In this document: one piece after another, positions 48,681-57,755 of the stretch
Layout: every line of letters begins with the position of its first letter
Position numbering within the stretch: position 1 is the stretch's first letter
From: Enterococcus florum
GTDB lineage: Bacteria > Bacillota > Bacilli > Lactobacillales > Enterococcaceae
Direction of reading: 5' to 3'
DNA length: 64,000 bases
Assembly: GCF_004309355.1 (NCBI RefSeq)
Contig: NZ_BJCC01000032.1
Span: 1-64,000 of the forward strand
Translations under genes and position numbers: made by a program
Notes under the pieces: generated by a model
Told to the model about the DNA's origin: nothing
The model's input: the letters and a program-made list of their open reading frames with translations, nothing else
The model's database searches: none

Positions 48681-49169
48681 ATGAGTGTGAAAATCAAATT
48701 AGTTCGTGTAGATAATCGGTTGCTGCATGCCACAGTAGCTTTGAATTGGAACAGCTTCGTAAATGCGAATTTCATTGCAGTAGTTGATCCTACTCATATT
48801 AATGATCCTTTTCTTGCAAAAGTTCTACAACTTAGTTTTCCGAAAAAGAATGGCGTGGGTATTTTTTCAGTTGATCAGCTGATTGAATTTCTCCAAAAGG
48901 ATCGAGAAGAAATTTGCAAACTCATGATCATTTTTAAAGATCTGGAAGTACTGAAGGAGGCAATTGATAAAGGCTTTGAAACTGCAGAAGTTCAGTTGCC
49001 TTATCCTGCCAGCAGAGTAATGATCAAGCAGTTGGACGCATACTACAGTGCTGAAGAAATCAAAGCGATTCGTTATATTCAGAAAAAAGGAACAAAATTT
49101 TTCTTGCAAACTGCACCTTACGACTCAAAAGACTACTCTATCTTTAAACAAACGAAGAAAGATGGTTGA
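48681..49169 (+). CDS. Second PTS mannose-family EIIB
   Basis: This 162-residue EIIB has His16 in VRVDNRLLHATVALNW. The active His and the RVD.RLxH frame are kept, but the following GQV is ATV, unlike EIIB at 43150. It has no EIIC/EIID of its own, so it may be an alternative phosphoryl carrier for the same permease or a regulatory EIIB acting with the CdaR-like protein. It abuts the regulator gene and overlaps the SIS gene region. Confidence 0.85.
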   Translation: MSVKIKLVRVDNRLLHATVALNWNSFVNANFIAVVDPTHINDPFLAKVLQLSFPKKNGVGIFSVDQLIEFLQKDREEICKLMIIFKDLEVLKEAIDKGFETAEVQLPYPASRVMIKQLDAYYSAEEIKAIRYIQKKGTKFFLQTAPYDSKDYSIFKQTKKDG

Positions 49170-49171
49170 TT

Positions 49172-49756
49172 ATGATTGAAAAATTTGAACAAACTATAAA
49201 AAACGAGATTAACGATTTTTTTGATACAATGGATTATCAAGCTTTAAATGAAGCAGAATCATTGGTATTAGCTTCAGAAGGCGAAGGTGGTCGAGTTCAT
49301 GTCACAGGAATCGGCAAGCCCTCCTATGTTTCCGGGTATATTGCTTCATTGCTTTCTTCTACAGGAACTCCTGCTTACTTTTTAGATGGAACAGAGGCTG
49401 TTCATGGATCTAGTGGGCAGGTTAAACCAGGAGATGTTGTGATTGCTATTTCTAATAGTGGTGAAACAGCAGAATTGTTATACACGATTCGCACATTGAA
49501 AGCCAACGGGGCAAAAATCATCGGTGTTTCTAGAAGCCGCGACTCTTCTTTGAGTCAGTTATCAGATGTGTGTTTGTGCACTTGCACCAATGAAGAAGGC
49601 GATGATTTGAACAAACCACCGCGTGCTTCGATCATCAAACAAACATTATTGTTGCAGACCTTATCGATTCTTTTGCAAAAAGAGCGAAACTTAAATCCCG
49701 AAGATTATGTCGTTTGGCATCCAGGTGGCGCAATTGGTGAATCTCTGGGCGCATAA
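49172..49756 (+). CDS. SIS-domain sugar-phosphate isomerase (KpsF/GutQ-like)
   Basis: This single-domain SIS protein of 194 residues has VTGIGKPSYVSGYIASLLSS, the EAVHGSSGQVKPGDVVIAIS block, SNSGETAELL and the terminal HPGGAIGESLG. The last is typical of KpsF/GutQ arabinose-5-phosphate isomerases, but the CBS domains are missing. It would isomerise an aldose/ketose phosphate or cleave an amino-sugar linkage. ATG 49172 is favoured over TTG 49166. Confidence 0.85.
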   Translation: MIEKFEQTIKNEINDFFDTMDYQALNEAESLVLASEGEGGRVHVTGIGKPSYVSGYIASLLSSTGTPAYFLDGTEAVHGSSGQVKPGDVVIAISNSGETAELLYTIRTLKANGAKIIGVSRSRDSSLSQLSDVCLCTCTNEEGDDLNKPPRASIIKQTLLLQTLSILLQKERNLNPEDYVVWHPGGAIGESLGA

Positions 49757-49760
49757 AAAT

Positions 49761-49795
49761 AGAACATCTGGCGAGATTCGTCGGGTGTTCTTTTT
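49761..49795 (+). terminator. Terminator after the SIS gene
   Basis: AGAACATC pairs with GTGTTCT over an inner GGCGA/TCGTC stem with G-U pairs and is followed by T5. Confidence 0.65.
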
Positions 49796-49814
49796 AAGAT
49801 AGGAGAAACAATAA

Positions 49815-50522
49815 ATGATTAAAGCAATCGTATTTGACTTGGATGATACCCTATATTGTCAACAAGCTCCTTTTGATGAAGCGATCAAGATCCTTTTCCC
49901 ACAATTGTTAAATGAGAACTTAGATGAACTTTTTATACTATTTCGCTCACTAAGCGAACAACTTTATGAACAAACAGAAAAGATTACCGAAGAGACTATC
50001 AGAAAAATGAACCATGTTCGTTTGTCAAAATCATTGAAAGCAAAGTATGATTTTCAAGTGACTGAATCAATGACTGAAAACTTTGAAGCTGAATATGAGC
50101 GACAGCTGCGTCAAATCCGTTTATCCTTACCGCTTGTCTGCGCATTGCAGGAACTTGCAAAGAGCTATAAGTTAGGAATCATTACTAACGGCTATACACA
50201 GCGTCAAGAAGTGAAACTTGAAGCACTTAAAATCAGAAAGATCATCCCAGAGGAAAATATATTGATTTCAGAAAAATTCGGGGTAGCAAAACCAGATCGG
50301 CGAATTTTTGATCAAATGGCCAAACGTTTAGCATGTGACTCAAGTGAGTTGATTTACATTGGAGATAATTATAGAAATGACGTGCTCGGAGCAAAGGAAG
50401 CGGGATGGAAAGCTTGGTGGTTGAATCATAAACAGCAATTGATACCCGATGAAAAAATATCAATTGCTGATAAGGAATTGATCTCTTTTATCGAATTGGA
50501 ACGAGAGCTCATTAATTTATAG
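49815..50522 (+). CDS. HAD-superfamily hydrolase, paralogue of the 25778 gene
   Basis: This 235-residue phosphatase has motif I VFDLDDTLYCQQAPF, motif II IITNGY, the Lys in GVAKPDRRIF and motif IV YIGDNYRNDVLG. It aligns end to end with the HAD protein at 25778-26485. Here it follows the sugar operon and may act on a sugar phosphate that accumulates there. AGGAGAAAC precedes the ATG. The IS element begins 14 nt after the stop. Confidence 0.88.
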   Translation: MIKAIVFDLDDTLYCQQAPFDEAIKILFPQLLNENLDELFILFRSLSEQLYEQTEKITEETIRKMNHVRLSKSLKAKYDFQVTESMTENFEAEYERQLRQIRLSLPLVCALQELAKSYKLGIITNGYTQRQEVKLEALKIRKIIPEENILISEKFGVAKPDRRIFDQMAKRLACDSSELIYIGDNYRNDVLGAKEAGWKAWWLNHKQQLIPDEKISIADKELISFIELERELINL

Positions 50523-50535
50523 TATTATATAGAAG

Positions 50536-50598
50536 CACTAGCGTTGCACAAATATAGTCAGAATAATCTGAAAACTATTTCTTGCTAAAAATTTCCAA
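50536..50598 (+). repeat. Left terminal inverted repeat of the IS (63 bp)
   Basis: It begins CACTAGCGTTGCACAAATAT and ends AAATTTCCAA. It is identical over 63 bp to the reverse complement of 51895-51957. Confidence 0.95.
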
Positions 50599-50690
50599 TC
50601 AAATGCTTGATGTAACGCTATCCAACCATAAAAAAGTCCTTTATACTACTCTTGGATGACTTATCCAAGACCAATAAAAAGGACTCAAGC

Positions 50691-51799
50691 ATGGATAAGT
50701 ATAACGCAAAAACATCTTTTCAGAAATGGTTTTCCGCAATTAAGTTTGAAGAATTATCTGAAAAAGCCAAGAATTGGATTTTTCAGTTTGATTCTTACAG
50801 TAAAAAATTAGATTTCACTACCACAATCAAAATTCTGTTACACGCCGTTTATGAAGAACTGCCCAGCTATCGTGAAATTGATCGTGCATTTATGGATCGC
50901 AGACTCTGTGAAGAAATCGGGATTGATTCATTGTGCTACAGTTCGTTATCGCGTAAAACTGCCGAAATCAGTCAAGATGTCTTAATAGAAATTTTTACAC
51001 AATTGGCTCGGAAAGTGTCCGAGCAACGGCCAAGTTCAAAAACGAACAGCCTTCAACTCGTTGATTCAACCACGATTCCACTGAATAGAACGCGATTTCC
51101 ATAGGCAACGTTTCGGAAAACAAAAGCAGGCATCAAACTTCATTTGAACCTCTGTTATCTGGATAAAGACAATCAGTATCCAGAAAGTTTTACGATCACC
51201 AATGCCGAAGAACATGACCGGAATCATTTCGAGTGTTTGGTGGACAAAACGGAAGCAACCTATGTGGTGGATCGCGGTTATTTTGATTATCAACTGCTGG
51301 ATCGTTTGCACTATGACGGCTATTTCTTTGTGACACGAACAAAATCCAATACAACAATCACCGTCTTAGAACAAATTGAACTCACCAAGCGAAAGACAAC
51401 AGATGGTGAAATCATCAGTGACCAGCACGTGATTTTAGGCGGTGGGAACAATCATGTTACCGAACAGTTTCGTTTAGTAACGGTTCTGACGAAAGGGCAG
51501 CGCCTCTTGCGCATTGTAACCAATCGCTTTGATGTTTCGCTGATATGTATCAGGCACGCTGGCAGATTGAGCTGTTCTTTAAGCATTTAAAACAGAATTT
51601 GACGATCAAGCAGCTTTACTCGCGAAGCGAACAGGGCGCGATCAATCAAGTGATTCTTACACTGATTGCGACGCTATTAACCTATCCCATCAAGATCGAA
51701 CTGAATTCGGCAGCGACACTCTTTCAGTTGAAGCGCTCCTTTCATTACCTGCGTTTTGAATCTGCGGAAATCTGGTTGGAACGGCACAAACCCGGCTGA
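50691..51799 (+). pseudogene. IS4-family transposase, interrupted
   Basis: The gene starts at ATG 50691 (MDKYNAKTSFQKWFSA). An in-frame TAG at 51102-51104 replaces a Trp codon (RFP-stop-ATFRKTKAG; the relative at 41.7 kb reads RFPW). A frameshift near 51535-51545 separates NRFDVS from MYQARWQIELFFKHLKQN, which holds the DDE-family Y-R-E-K signature. DSTTIPL carries the first Asp and VDRGYFDY the second. With two lesions the enzyme is probably inactive. Confidence 0.85.
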
Positions 51800-51894
51800 T
51801 TTTAAATAAAAGGATTATCGTCACTGTTAGGATTCAGTTGAATACGCACCAAAATTCTGGAAAAAAGTCATCCTCTGCGTAAGCATTAGACTTT

Positions 51895-51957
51895 TTGGAA
51901 ATTTTTAGCAAGAAATAGTTTTCAGATTATTCTGACTATATTTGTGCAACGCTAGTG
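51895..51957 (-). repeat. Right terminal inverted repeat of the IS (63 bp)
   Basis: This is the perfect reverse complement of 50536-50598, ending GTGCAACGCTAGTG at 51957. Confidence 0.95.
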
Positions 51958-51958
51958 A

Positions 51959-52033
51959 CAAAATAGTAAAATCAAACGTATCCCAGTTTCTACTATTGAA
52001 AAGGTTTTAAACATTTCTTGTGAAGATTATTAA
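51959..52033 (+). pseudogene. 3' fragment of an excisionase-like gene
   Basis: Twenty-four codons read QNSKIKRIPVSTIEKVLNIS and end CEDY-stop directly at the integrase ATG. The IPVSxIEKVL ending is typical of small helix-turn-helix excisionase-type proteins next to tyrosine integrases. The 5' part was removed or displaced by the IS at 51957. Confidence 0.55.
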
Positions 52034-53014
52034 ATGAGACGAGTTTCAAACGTATACAAATACGAAGTGAGAGGTACCTGGTTTTATTCTGTAACTTTGG
52101 AGCGGACCGATTTGGAAAACGAGTGCAGCGATCTAAAAAAGGTTTTTCAACCCAAAGAGAAGCAAAGCGCAATTATGAAGAGTCTGATGGTGTATATTTA
52201 AAGGGAATAAAATTTAAAGAGTATTTTGAAAAATATTTCTTCCCGTGGTACAAATTAGGGACTGTTGAAAAAACATACTACAAAACCGAAAAAGCACTTA
52301 AACGGGCGCTAGACTATTTCGGGAAAATGCAATTTGAAAATATTCGACCAATTCATATTCAAGAGTTCCAGCAATATTTGGCAACAGAGTGTCTCATTAA
52401 AAATAAAGATGGGTCGACAAGAAAGCTTTCGAACAACTATATCAGGCAAATTTTCATTAAATTGAGAGTTGTTTTCCAACGAGCAAAAGTAAACGTTTTA
52501 TGAGGTTCTTGTTTGTAACTGGTATGAGAAGTGAAGAATTATTTGCTCTTCAATGGAATGATGTCAATTTTGAAAAAATAACCTGTACGATCAATAAGTC
52601 TCTATACATCCGAACTAGAACGGATTATGATTTTTTTTATACTAAGAAACGATCAGGCATCCGTACTTTAGCGCTTGATCCAAAGACTATTCAAGTTTTG
52701 AAAAATTGGAAAGAAGAACAGAAAGAAATCGGAGAAATTGATTTCATTTTCTCTTATGATGAATTACCACCATCACCGAAAACTTTTCGAACAAGAATTC
52801 AGAAGCTAGCTGAGCAAGCGGATGTTAAGCCAATCACCTTATATGGCTTAAGGCATTCTCATGTCGCTTTCTTAATCGAGCACAATAAGAATATTATGCT
52901 GTATCAAAAAGGCTTGGACACTCATCAGTAAAAACTACTTTGGATAAATCTGGACATCTTTATCCAGATACGAATCAACAACTGGCTGACGAGTTTTCGC
53001 GGTTCGATATTTAA
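52034..53014 (+). pseudogene. Decayed tyrosine integrase
   Basis: The pieces are an N-terminal arm-binding region (RRVSNVYKYEV, then after a frameshift QRSKKGFSTQREAKRNYEE), a core-binding SAM-like domain (~52200-52490, NNYIRQIFIKLRVVFQRAK) and, after an apparent deletion near 52500, the catalytic domain with TGMRSEELFALQW (Arg) and LYGLRHSHVAF (HxxR). A stop follows HQ at 52929-52931, and then KSGHLYPDTNQQLADEFSRF. The usual catalytic Tyr in 'YGHLYP' is Ser. The integrase cannot be functional. It lies ~90 bp from attR. Confidence 0.85.
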
Positions 53015-53104
53015 GCAAAATTCTGCTGTCAAATCGCTGTTTTTCCTTCTCTTTATTTAAAAAGTATTGATATACCAAGCTTTATTCATTATCGAATTCA
53101 AAGA

Positions 53105-53233
53105 AAATGGACGAAAATGACCCGAAGAAATAGTATTTTATAGTATCAAAAGCCTACTAAATCAGCTTTTCCTTTCGTTTTTTAAGGAAAATCGGTTTAA
53201 AGTGGTTTTATTCTGTTTTTCTGCTGTCGATTA
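53105..53233 (+). repeat. attR: diverged copy of the lepA 3' end and flank
   Basis: AAAATGGACGAAAATGACCCGAAGAAATAG-type sequence (split here as AAAATGGACGA, then CCGAAGAAATAG at 53122-53133) copies the last lepA codons and stop. The following flank also matches 31579-31688, ending in CTGCTGTCGATT. The 53015-53104 stretch before it is integrase 3' flank with another CTGCTGTC motif. The DNA from here to 53491 holds no gene I can support. Confidence 0.8.
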
Positions 53234-53491
53234 CAGTGACTTGATAACAAAAATAGATAATTCACTCGAGAATAATCTGAGCATAGTATGTGATAAAAAC
53301 ATCTCTAAAGGAGGTGTTTTTTCAATTTTTTCAATTTTTTCATTTCTAAAATGAATAATAAGGAAAAAAGGAGAGAGAGTCTATAAAATTTTTCGATTCC
53401 TACTATAAAAGAGAAGAGGGCCATCTTTTTTTGACTTTTCAGCAACTCTTATGCTTGAGAGTACAAATATACTTGTGAGGGGAAATTACAG

Positions 53492-53803
53492 ATGAGCGTT
53501 GTGTTCCATGTCGATGAATTAGCCAAACTTAGTGAGGCTCGCCATAATATTCAAAACCTATTAACTACCGATAAAAATGCCACAACCGCATTAGCAGTCA
53601 ATAGGGAGGCGATTCAATGCTACTTGCTGCCAACCGCTTGAATTTATGATGGAGTGCTTAACAGTCAGCTACCTTGCTTGCAGAAAAGTCATGAATGCTC
53701 ATCGTTAAAAAAGAAAACTTAGAAAAAAGTCGAAGTAGTACCTAGTGTTGTGATGGCTCTGATTTGTGTCCAGCAGGAAGGCTATATCTATATCAAGCCC
53801 TAA
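53492..53803 (+). pseudogene. Degenerate DsrE-family gene
   Basis: GAGGGGAAATTACAG precedes ATG 53492. The frame reads MSVVFHVDELAKLSEARHNI and NREAIQCYL, and, before a final stop at 53803, KKVEVVPSVVMALICVQQEG and YIYIKP. These are the start and end of a DsrE/DsrF-like sulfur-carrier fold. In-frame stops lie at 53639-53641 and ~53720. In the middle another frame gives YLACRKVMNAHR, the expected 'ACxxAMxAH' block, so frameshifts are present too. Confidence 0.65.
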
Positions 53804-54084
53804 CGAATTGCCAGACTAGCCAAACAGTTCGGCGATTTTACTTCGTTCTATTTTTAGAAACAGCTTCCTTTTTTCTCCGTCTAAAGATACAAAATGGCTA
53901 GGAAAAATAGAGGAATGGCTATGAAAAGGTAATTCTAAGGAACAGAGAAACTGTTTATTCATCCTGATAGGTAGTTAGAGGATAATAAATGTTGGCCAAG
54001 GCTTGCTACACAAAGTATTATCTGCTAGTTTAACAACACAAAAATAGCTGTGCTCAAACAGCGTAGCTAACGGTTTTCATCCCA

Positions 54085-54194
54085 TTTTTTAGACTCAAGA
54101 TATTGCTTTCTAAAGCCACCTGTGAGCTTTCATTTTCAACCTCTAAAAGTTCGATGTAACGAAACGTTTCTTCGAGTACAAGTTGATTTTGCAT
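54085..54194 (+). repeat. Second repeat family, copy B (matches 33551-33664)
   Basis: See copy A. On the minus strand it could encode the C-terminus of a lost protein (ETFRYIELLEVENESSQVAL). The stretch 53804-54816 otherwise contains only degenerate sequence without a gene, RNA or clear repeat that I can support. Confidence 0.6.
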
Positions 54195-54816
54195 GGTCTT
54201 TAATATCCGCAGATGTTCAGCCAGCCATGTTTTTCACAGGATCATCATCTCTTGAAGAGTCTGTCATAAATATTTTTTTAACTGATTCCCGGCTTATTAA
54301 CAATCGGACACGTGATAATTATTCCCTTTTTGATGCCCAATGCGATATTTTTACATATACACTAGTTAGCTATCTTGTTCACCATCTGTAAGTCATAAAC
54401 CTCAAATCAGTAAAGAATTAACCGATTAATTTTAGTGTCATAAAAGGATACATACATTTGATTGAGTTACTTAGGCTTTGTTAATAACACTTTCTTGGGA
54501 ATGCTAGGTTTCGTTTATGGGCTTTAACTAGACGCACGTATCGTTTCATTTTCTTGAGACTTAGGCAAGGAAGGTAACATATATTTTTGATGATAAATTA
54601 CAGTAAAAGAAGAGCATAGACAAGTGTAACGTTGATCCCTTTTTTAGGCTTTTCGTAGAGAAAGCTAAAAAATAGTCGATGAAACTGTTTCTTTTTAAAG
54701 AGCCGAACTAGAAAGTGATATTTTTCTCTCATATTTGAAAGGGTATTTATATTTTCATTCGTATGTTAGTATCAAAAGTATAAGTATTAATGAACGTAGA
54801 AGGTGGTGGGCTGTGA

Positions 54817-57126
54817 ATGAGTGAGATCATCAGCTATTTAGATACTCAAAGTACTATTCAACTAATGACGAAAGCTTGTCTTGTTCAAAAGAATCTTAGG
54901 ACGACTGATTTACTATATTTAATGAAGGGAAAAGCTGAGCTGAAAATTGATGAAGTGGATTATGAAATGCGAGCTGATGATATCGTAATCATAAATAAGT
55001 CTGAAAGCTATCAGCTTGTAACCAGTGATGAGAACAGTCTGCTGTTTTATTTTTCAATCTCTGATTTCTTGTTGTCACAGGCACTTGAAACTGGAGTAAT
55101 CAGCTTTAATTGTAATTCAATTAAGGAGCCGGGAAAAAATTACCAATCCACCCGTGAGCTGATTATTGAGATCGTTGATTTATTATTATTTGAAAATGAA
55201 CGAACTAACTTTTTACAGATTAGTAAGGTCTATCGTTTAATGAACGAACTCAGTAGTTTGTTTATCGAGTATAGTTCATTGGGAATTCATCAGGATAAAC
55301 GGATTCAGCAGATTACTCGATTCATTAAAGAACGTTATTATGACAATATCACCTCAGCAGAGCTGGCTGAGCAGGTACATATGGATACCGCTTATTTTTC
55401 GAAGTTTTTTAAAAAGAATCTGGGGACGAATTTCAAAGATTATTTAAGTCATATTCGAATGCAGTACGCGGTGAGAGATTTGTTAGAAACCGATAAATCG
55501 ATTACTCGCATTGCTATCGATAATGGTTTCTTTAGTGTGAATGGCTTTAATAAGAAGTTTAAGGATCAGTTTCAACTGACACCCTCCCAATATCGAAGTC
55601 AAAACGAGCCTCAAAAAGCGACACTGGTAGCGGAGTCGGACCAGAAGGTGAAGCATGCGTTTAGTAATTTTAAGGAAAAGCAATTAAAGGAAGACACCGC
55701 GAAAAAGTCTTACTTGAATCTGGATATCGAAGGTCTGGAACCAACGCCGATCAAGGAAACTTGGAGCAAAATATTGAATATTGGGGAAGCCGAGATTGTT
55801 TTGAGTAGTAATCTTCGACACCATTTGTTGATTTTGCAGCGAGACCTGTGCTTTGAATATGGCAGAGTCTGGGGAGTTTTTACTAAAAGTTTTCTTGGAG
55901 ACTCGTTGAATATCTATGAGAAGGTTGATGAAGTGTTGGATTCCCTGTTGGAACTTGGGCTTACTCCTTGGCTGAGTCTTAACAAGTTGATTGGTACCTT
56001 TAAAGAAAGCAATTATCCAGATGCAGAGTGGGAGGAAGCATCGAAAAAGTTTTGTCGTCATATCTTAAACCGCTATGGACGCAAAGAAGTTGAAACTTGG
56101 GTGATCGAGATTGTTGCCAGTGATCCTGAAGACAAGAATTTAGTTGATCGGTATCGACAGTTCTATCAGATAACTTCTAAAATATTCCGAGGGCTGGTAC
56201 CGAAGATAACAATTGGCGGCGGGAGTTTTGTTTTGTCAAATAAGCTTGATTTGGCAGATTTTCTGCATAATGATTTAGCAGATTGCTCGTTTGACTTTTA
56301 TTCCTTTGTCCTGTTTCCTTACTCTAATCGAATGGTGCGGGAGAAACGTAATTATCAGAGAATCACTGAACCTGATTTTCTATTGAGCAAAGTGAAGAAG
56401 ATCAAGGAAGTACCTTCATCTAAGCCGGTTTTTATTAGTGAATGGAGTAACACCGTTTCCCGCAGCAATCTTTTGAATGACCATTTGTATAAGGGTGCGT
56501 TTATTGTTAAAAGTATTATCGATATTTTCGATCAGGTAGAGGGCCTAGGCTATTGGTTAGGTACCGATCTTGCCCAAAAAACCTCGAAATCATCTTCCTT
56601 ATTAAGCGGCGGAAATGGATTACTTACCAGAAGTGGTCTGTTTAAGCCTGCAATGCATGCGATGAAACTGTTTGATCAGTTGAAGGGCTTGAGATTTCTT
56701 TACAAAGATGAGGAGAGGTTGGTTTGCACACTGGATGGCGAAGAGCTGTTTGTTCTGGGGCATCATTATATTCATCCAAACAGTCTGTATTTCTTAAAGG
56801 ACGAGGCACACCTTAAAAAGACCGAGCTGACTAATTTCTTTGAAACCGAAGAGGTCGAAGAAGAGCTACTATTCTCAAATATTCCAAATGGTAATTATGA
56901 GCTGCGGATTTTTTCCTGCTTGGATAATCATGGGGATTTGTTTGGACTCTGGCAGAAATTCAATTTCAACAAACACCTCCGTTCTTCGGATCTCGATTAT
57001 TTGGATAAGAAAAATACCCACTTACTAACATTAGAGGAAGTCAACGTAACGAAAAATCGTTTAGTTGTAAAGAAACATCTGACAAGCAACGAGTTTTATT
57101 CAATCAATATAAAGAGAAGACAATAA
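54817..57126 (+). CDS. AraC regulator fused to a GH39-like domain (pseudo-glycosidase)
   Basis: This 769-residue protein has three parts: an N-terminal cupin-like sensor (~1-150), an AraC HTH pair (~162-261, SAELAEQVHMDTAYFSKFFK and SITRIAIDNGFFSVNGFNKKF), and a GH39 barrel with C-terminal beta-domain (~310-769). GH39 enzymes have a WNEP acid/base motif; here the aligned stretch W428-VIEIVASDP reads VAS where WNE is expected, so position 435 is Ser. The nucleophile Glu542 in FISEWSN is kept. It is probably a sugar-binding sensor and not a working xylosidase. It should control the downstream glycoside operon. Confidence 0.85.
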   Translation: MSEIISYLDTQSTIQLMTKACLVQKNLRTTDLLYLMKGKAELKIDEVDYEMRADDIVIINKSESYQLVTSDENSLLFYFSISDFLLSQALETGVISFNCNSIKEPGKNYQSTRELIIEIVDLLLFENERTNFLQISKVYRLMNELSSLFIEYSSLGIHQDKRIQQITRFIKERYYDNITSAELAEQVHMDTAYFSKFFKKNLGTNFKDYLSHIRMQYAVRDLLETDKSITRIAIDNGFFSVNGFNKKFKDQFQLTPSQYRSQNEPQKATLVAESDQKVKHAFSNFKEKQLKEDTAKKSYLNLDIEGLEPTPIKETWSKILNIGEAEIVLSSNLRHHLLILQRDLCFEYGRVWGVFTKSFLGDSLNIYEKVDEVLDSLLELGLTPWLSLNKLIGTFKESNYPDAEWEEASKKFCRHILNRYGRKEVETWVIEIVASDPEDKNLVDRYRQFYQITSKIFRGLVPKITIGGGSFVLSNKLDLADFLHNDLADCSFDFYSFVLFPYSNRMVREKRNYQRITEPDFLLSKVKKIKEVPSSKPVFISEWSNTVSRSNLLNDHLYKGAFIVKSIIDIFDQVEGLGYWLGTDLAQKTSKSSSLLSGGNGLLTRSGLFKPAMHAMKLFDQLKGLRFLYKDEERLVCTLDGEELFVLGHHYIHPNSLYFLKDEAHLKKTELTNFFETEEVEEELLFSNIPNGNYELRIFSCLDNHGDLFGLWQKFNFNKHLRSSDLDYLDKKNTHLLTLEEVNVTKNRLVVKKHLTSNEFYSINIKRRQ

Positions 57127-57130
57127 TTCA

Positions 57131-57170
57131 AAAAGACAAAAATGATCTGATTATTTTTGTCTTTTTTTTG
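57131..57170 (+). terminator. Terminator of the AraC-GH39 gene
   Basis: AAAAGACAAAAAT pairs with ATTTTTGTCTTTT (13 bp) and is followed by T's. Confidence 0.9.
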
Positions 57171-57221
57171 TCTTCAAAAGAAAAAGGCAAAAAATAGCTA
57201 ATAAGAAAAACAAAAATCTGA

Positions 57222-57250
57222 ATTCTTCATTTCGGTAAGCGCTTTATACT
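57222..57250 (+). promoter_or_regulatory. Promoter and cre site of the C-glycoside operon
   Basis: TATACT (57245-57250) is a good -10. At 17 bp upstream ATTCTT (57222-57227) is a poor -35, as expected for an activator-dependent promoter. GGTAAGCGCTTTAT (57234-57247) fits the CcpA site consensus at most positions and overlaps the -10, so glucose repression is likely. Confidence 0.6.
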
Positions 57251-57273
57251 TCAAATATAGAAAAGGAGCAGAT

Positions 57274-57746
57274 GTTAGTCCGCTTTTCTCAGAAACACAG
57301 AACAGGAAGCCCAAGATAAGTTTTAGCAACGGGAAAAAAATAAGTGCAGTATAACGGAATGATATGGGTAGTGAGGATCAAACTCATTTTTCGAATTTCG
57401 AAAAATGAATACATTAATACGAAATAGGATGTCAGTTCCGCTTTTCCCAGAAACACAGAGCAGGAAGCCCAAGATAAGTTTTAGCAACGAGAAAAAGATA
57501 GGTGCAGTATAGCGGAATGATATACGAAGTGAGGATCAAACTCATTTTTCGAATTTCGAAAAGTGAATACATTAATACGAAATAGGATGTCAGTTCCGCT
57601 TTTCCCAGAAACACAGAGCAGGAAGCCCAAGATAAGTTTTAGTAACCGGGAAAAGATAGGTGCACTATAGCGGAATGATATGGGTAGTGAGAATCAAACT
57701 CATTTTTCGAATTTCGAAAAATGAATACATTAATACGAAATAGGAG
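57274..57746 (+). repeat. Three tandem 157-158-bp leader repeats with palindrome
   Basis: Units are 57274-57430, 57431-57588 and 57589-57746, ~93-97% alike. Each holds a 25-bp near-perfect palindrome with 12-bp arms (TCATTTTTCGAA, a central T, mirror arm) at 57384-57408, 57542-57566 and 57700-57724. Each ends with ACGAAATAGGA. In the last unit AGGAG forms the ribosome site of the first structural gene. Units 2 and 3 can each encode a 27-residue peptide starting MSVPLFPETQSRKPKISFSN. A diverged fourth copy precedes 62967. Confidence 0.9.
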
Positions 57747-57755
57747 TTGAAAAGC

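Larger units (their letters stand above)
50536..51957 (+). mobile_element. IS4-family insertion sequence, ~1.42 kb, defective
   Basis: The element is bounded by perfect 63-bp terminal inverted repeats and carries one transposase gene on the plus strand. The flanks (GAAG left, ACAAAA right) show no clear target duplication. The right end lies inside an excisionase-like gene remnant. It is related to, but not the same as, the decayed copy at 41686-42400. Confidence 0.9.

Noticed and set aside
54122-54391. 89-codon plus-strand frame
   Set aside because: It overlaps repeat copy B, has no ribosome site, and the protein-like signal in that repeat is on the minus strand.
57274-57746. CRISPR array
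   Set aside because: The repeats are contiguous 157-158-bp units without spacers, and no cas genes are near.
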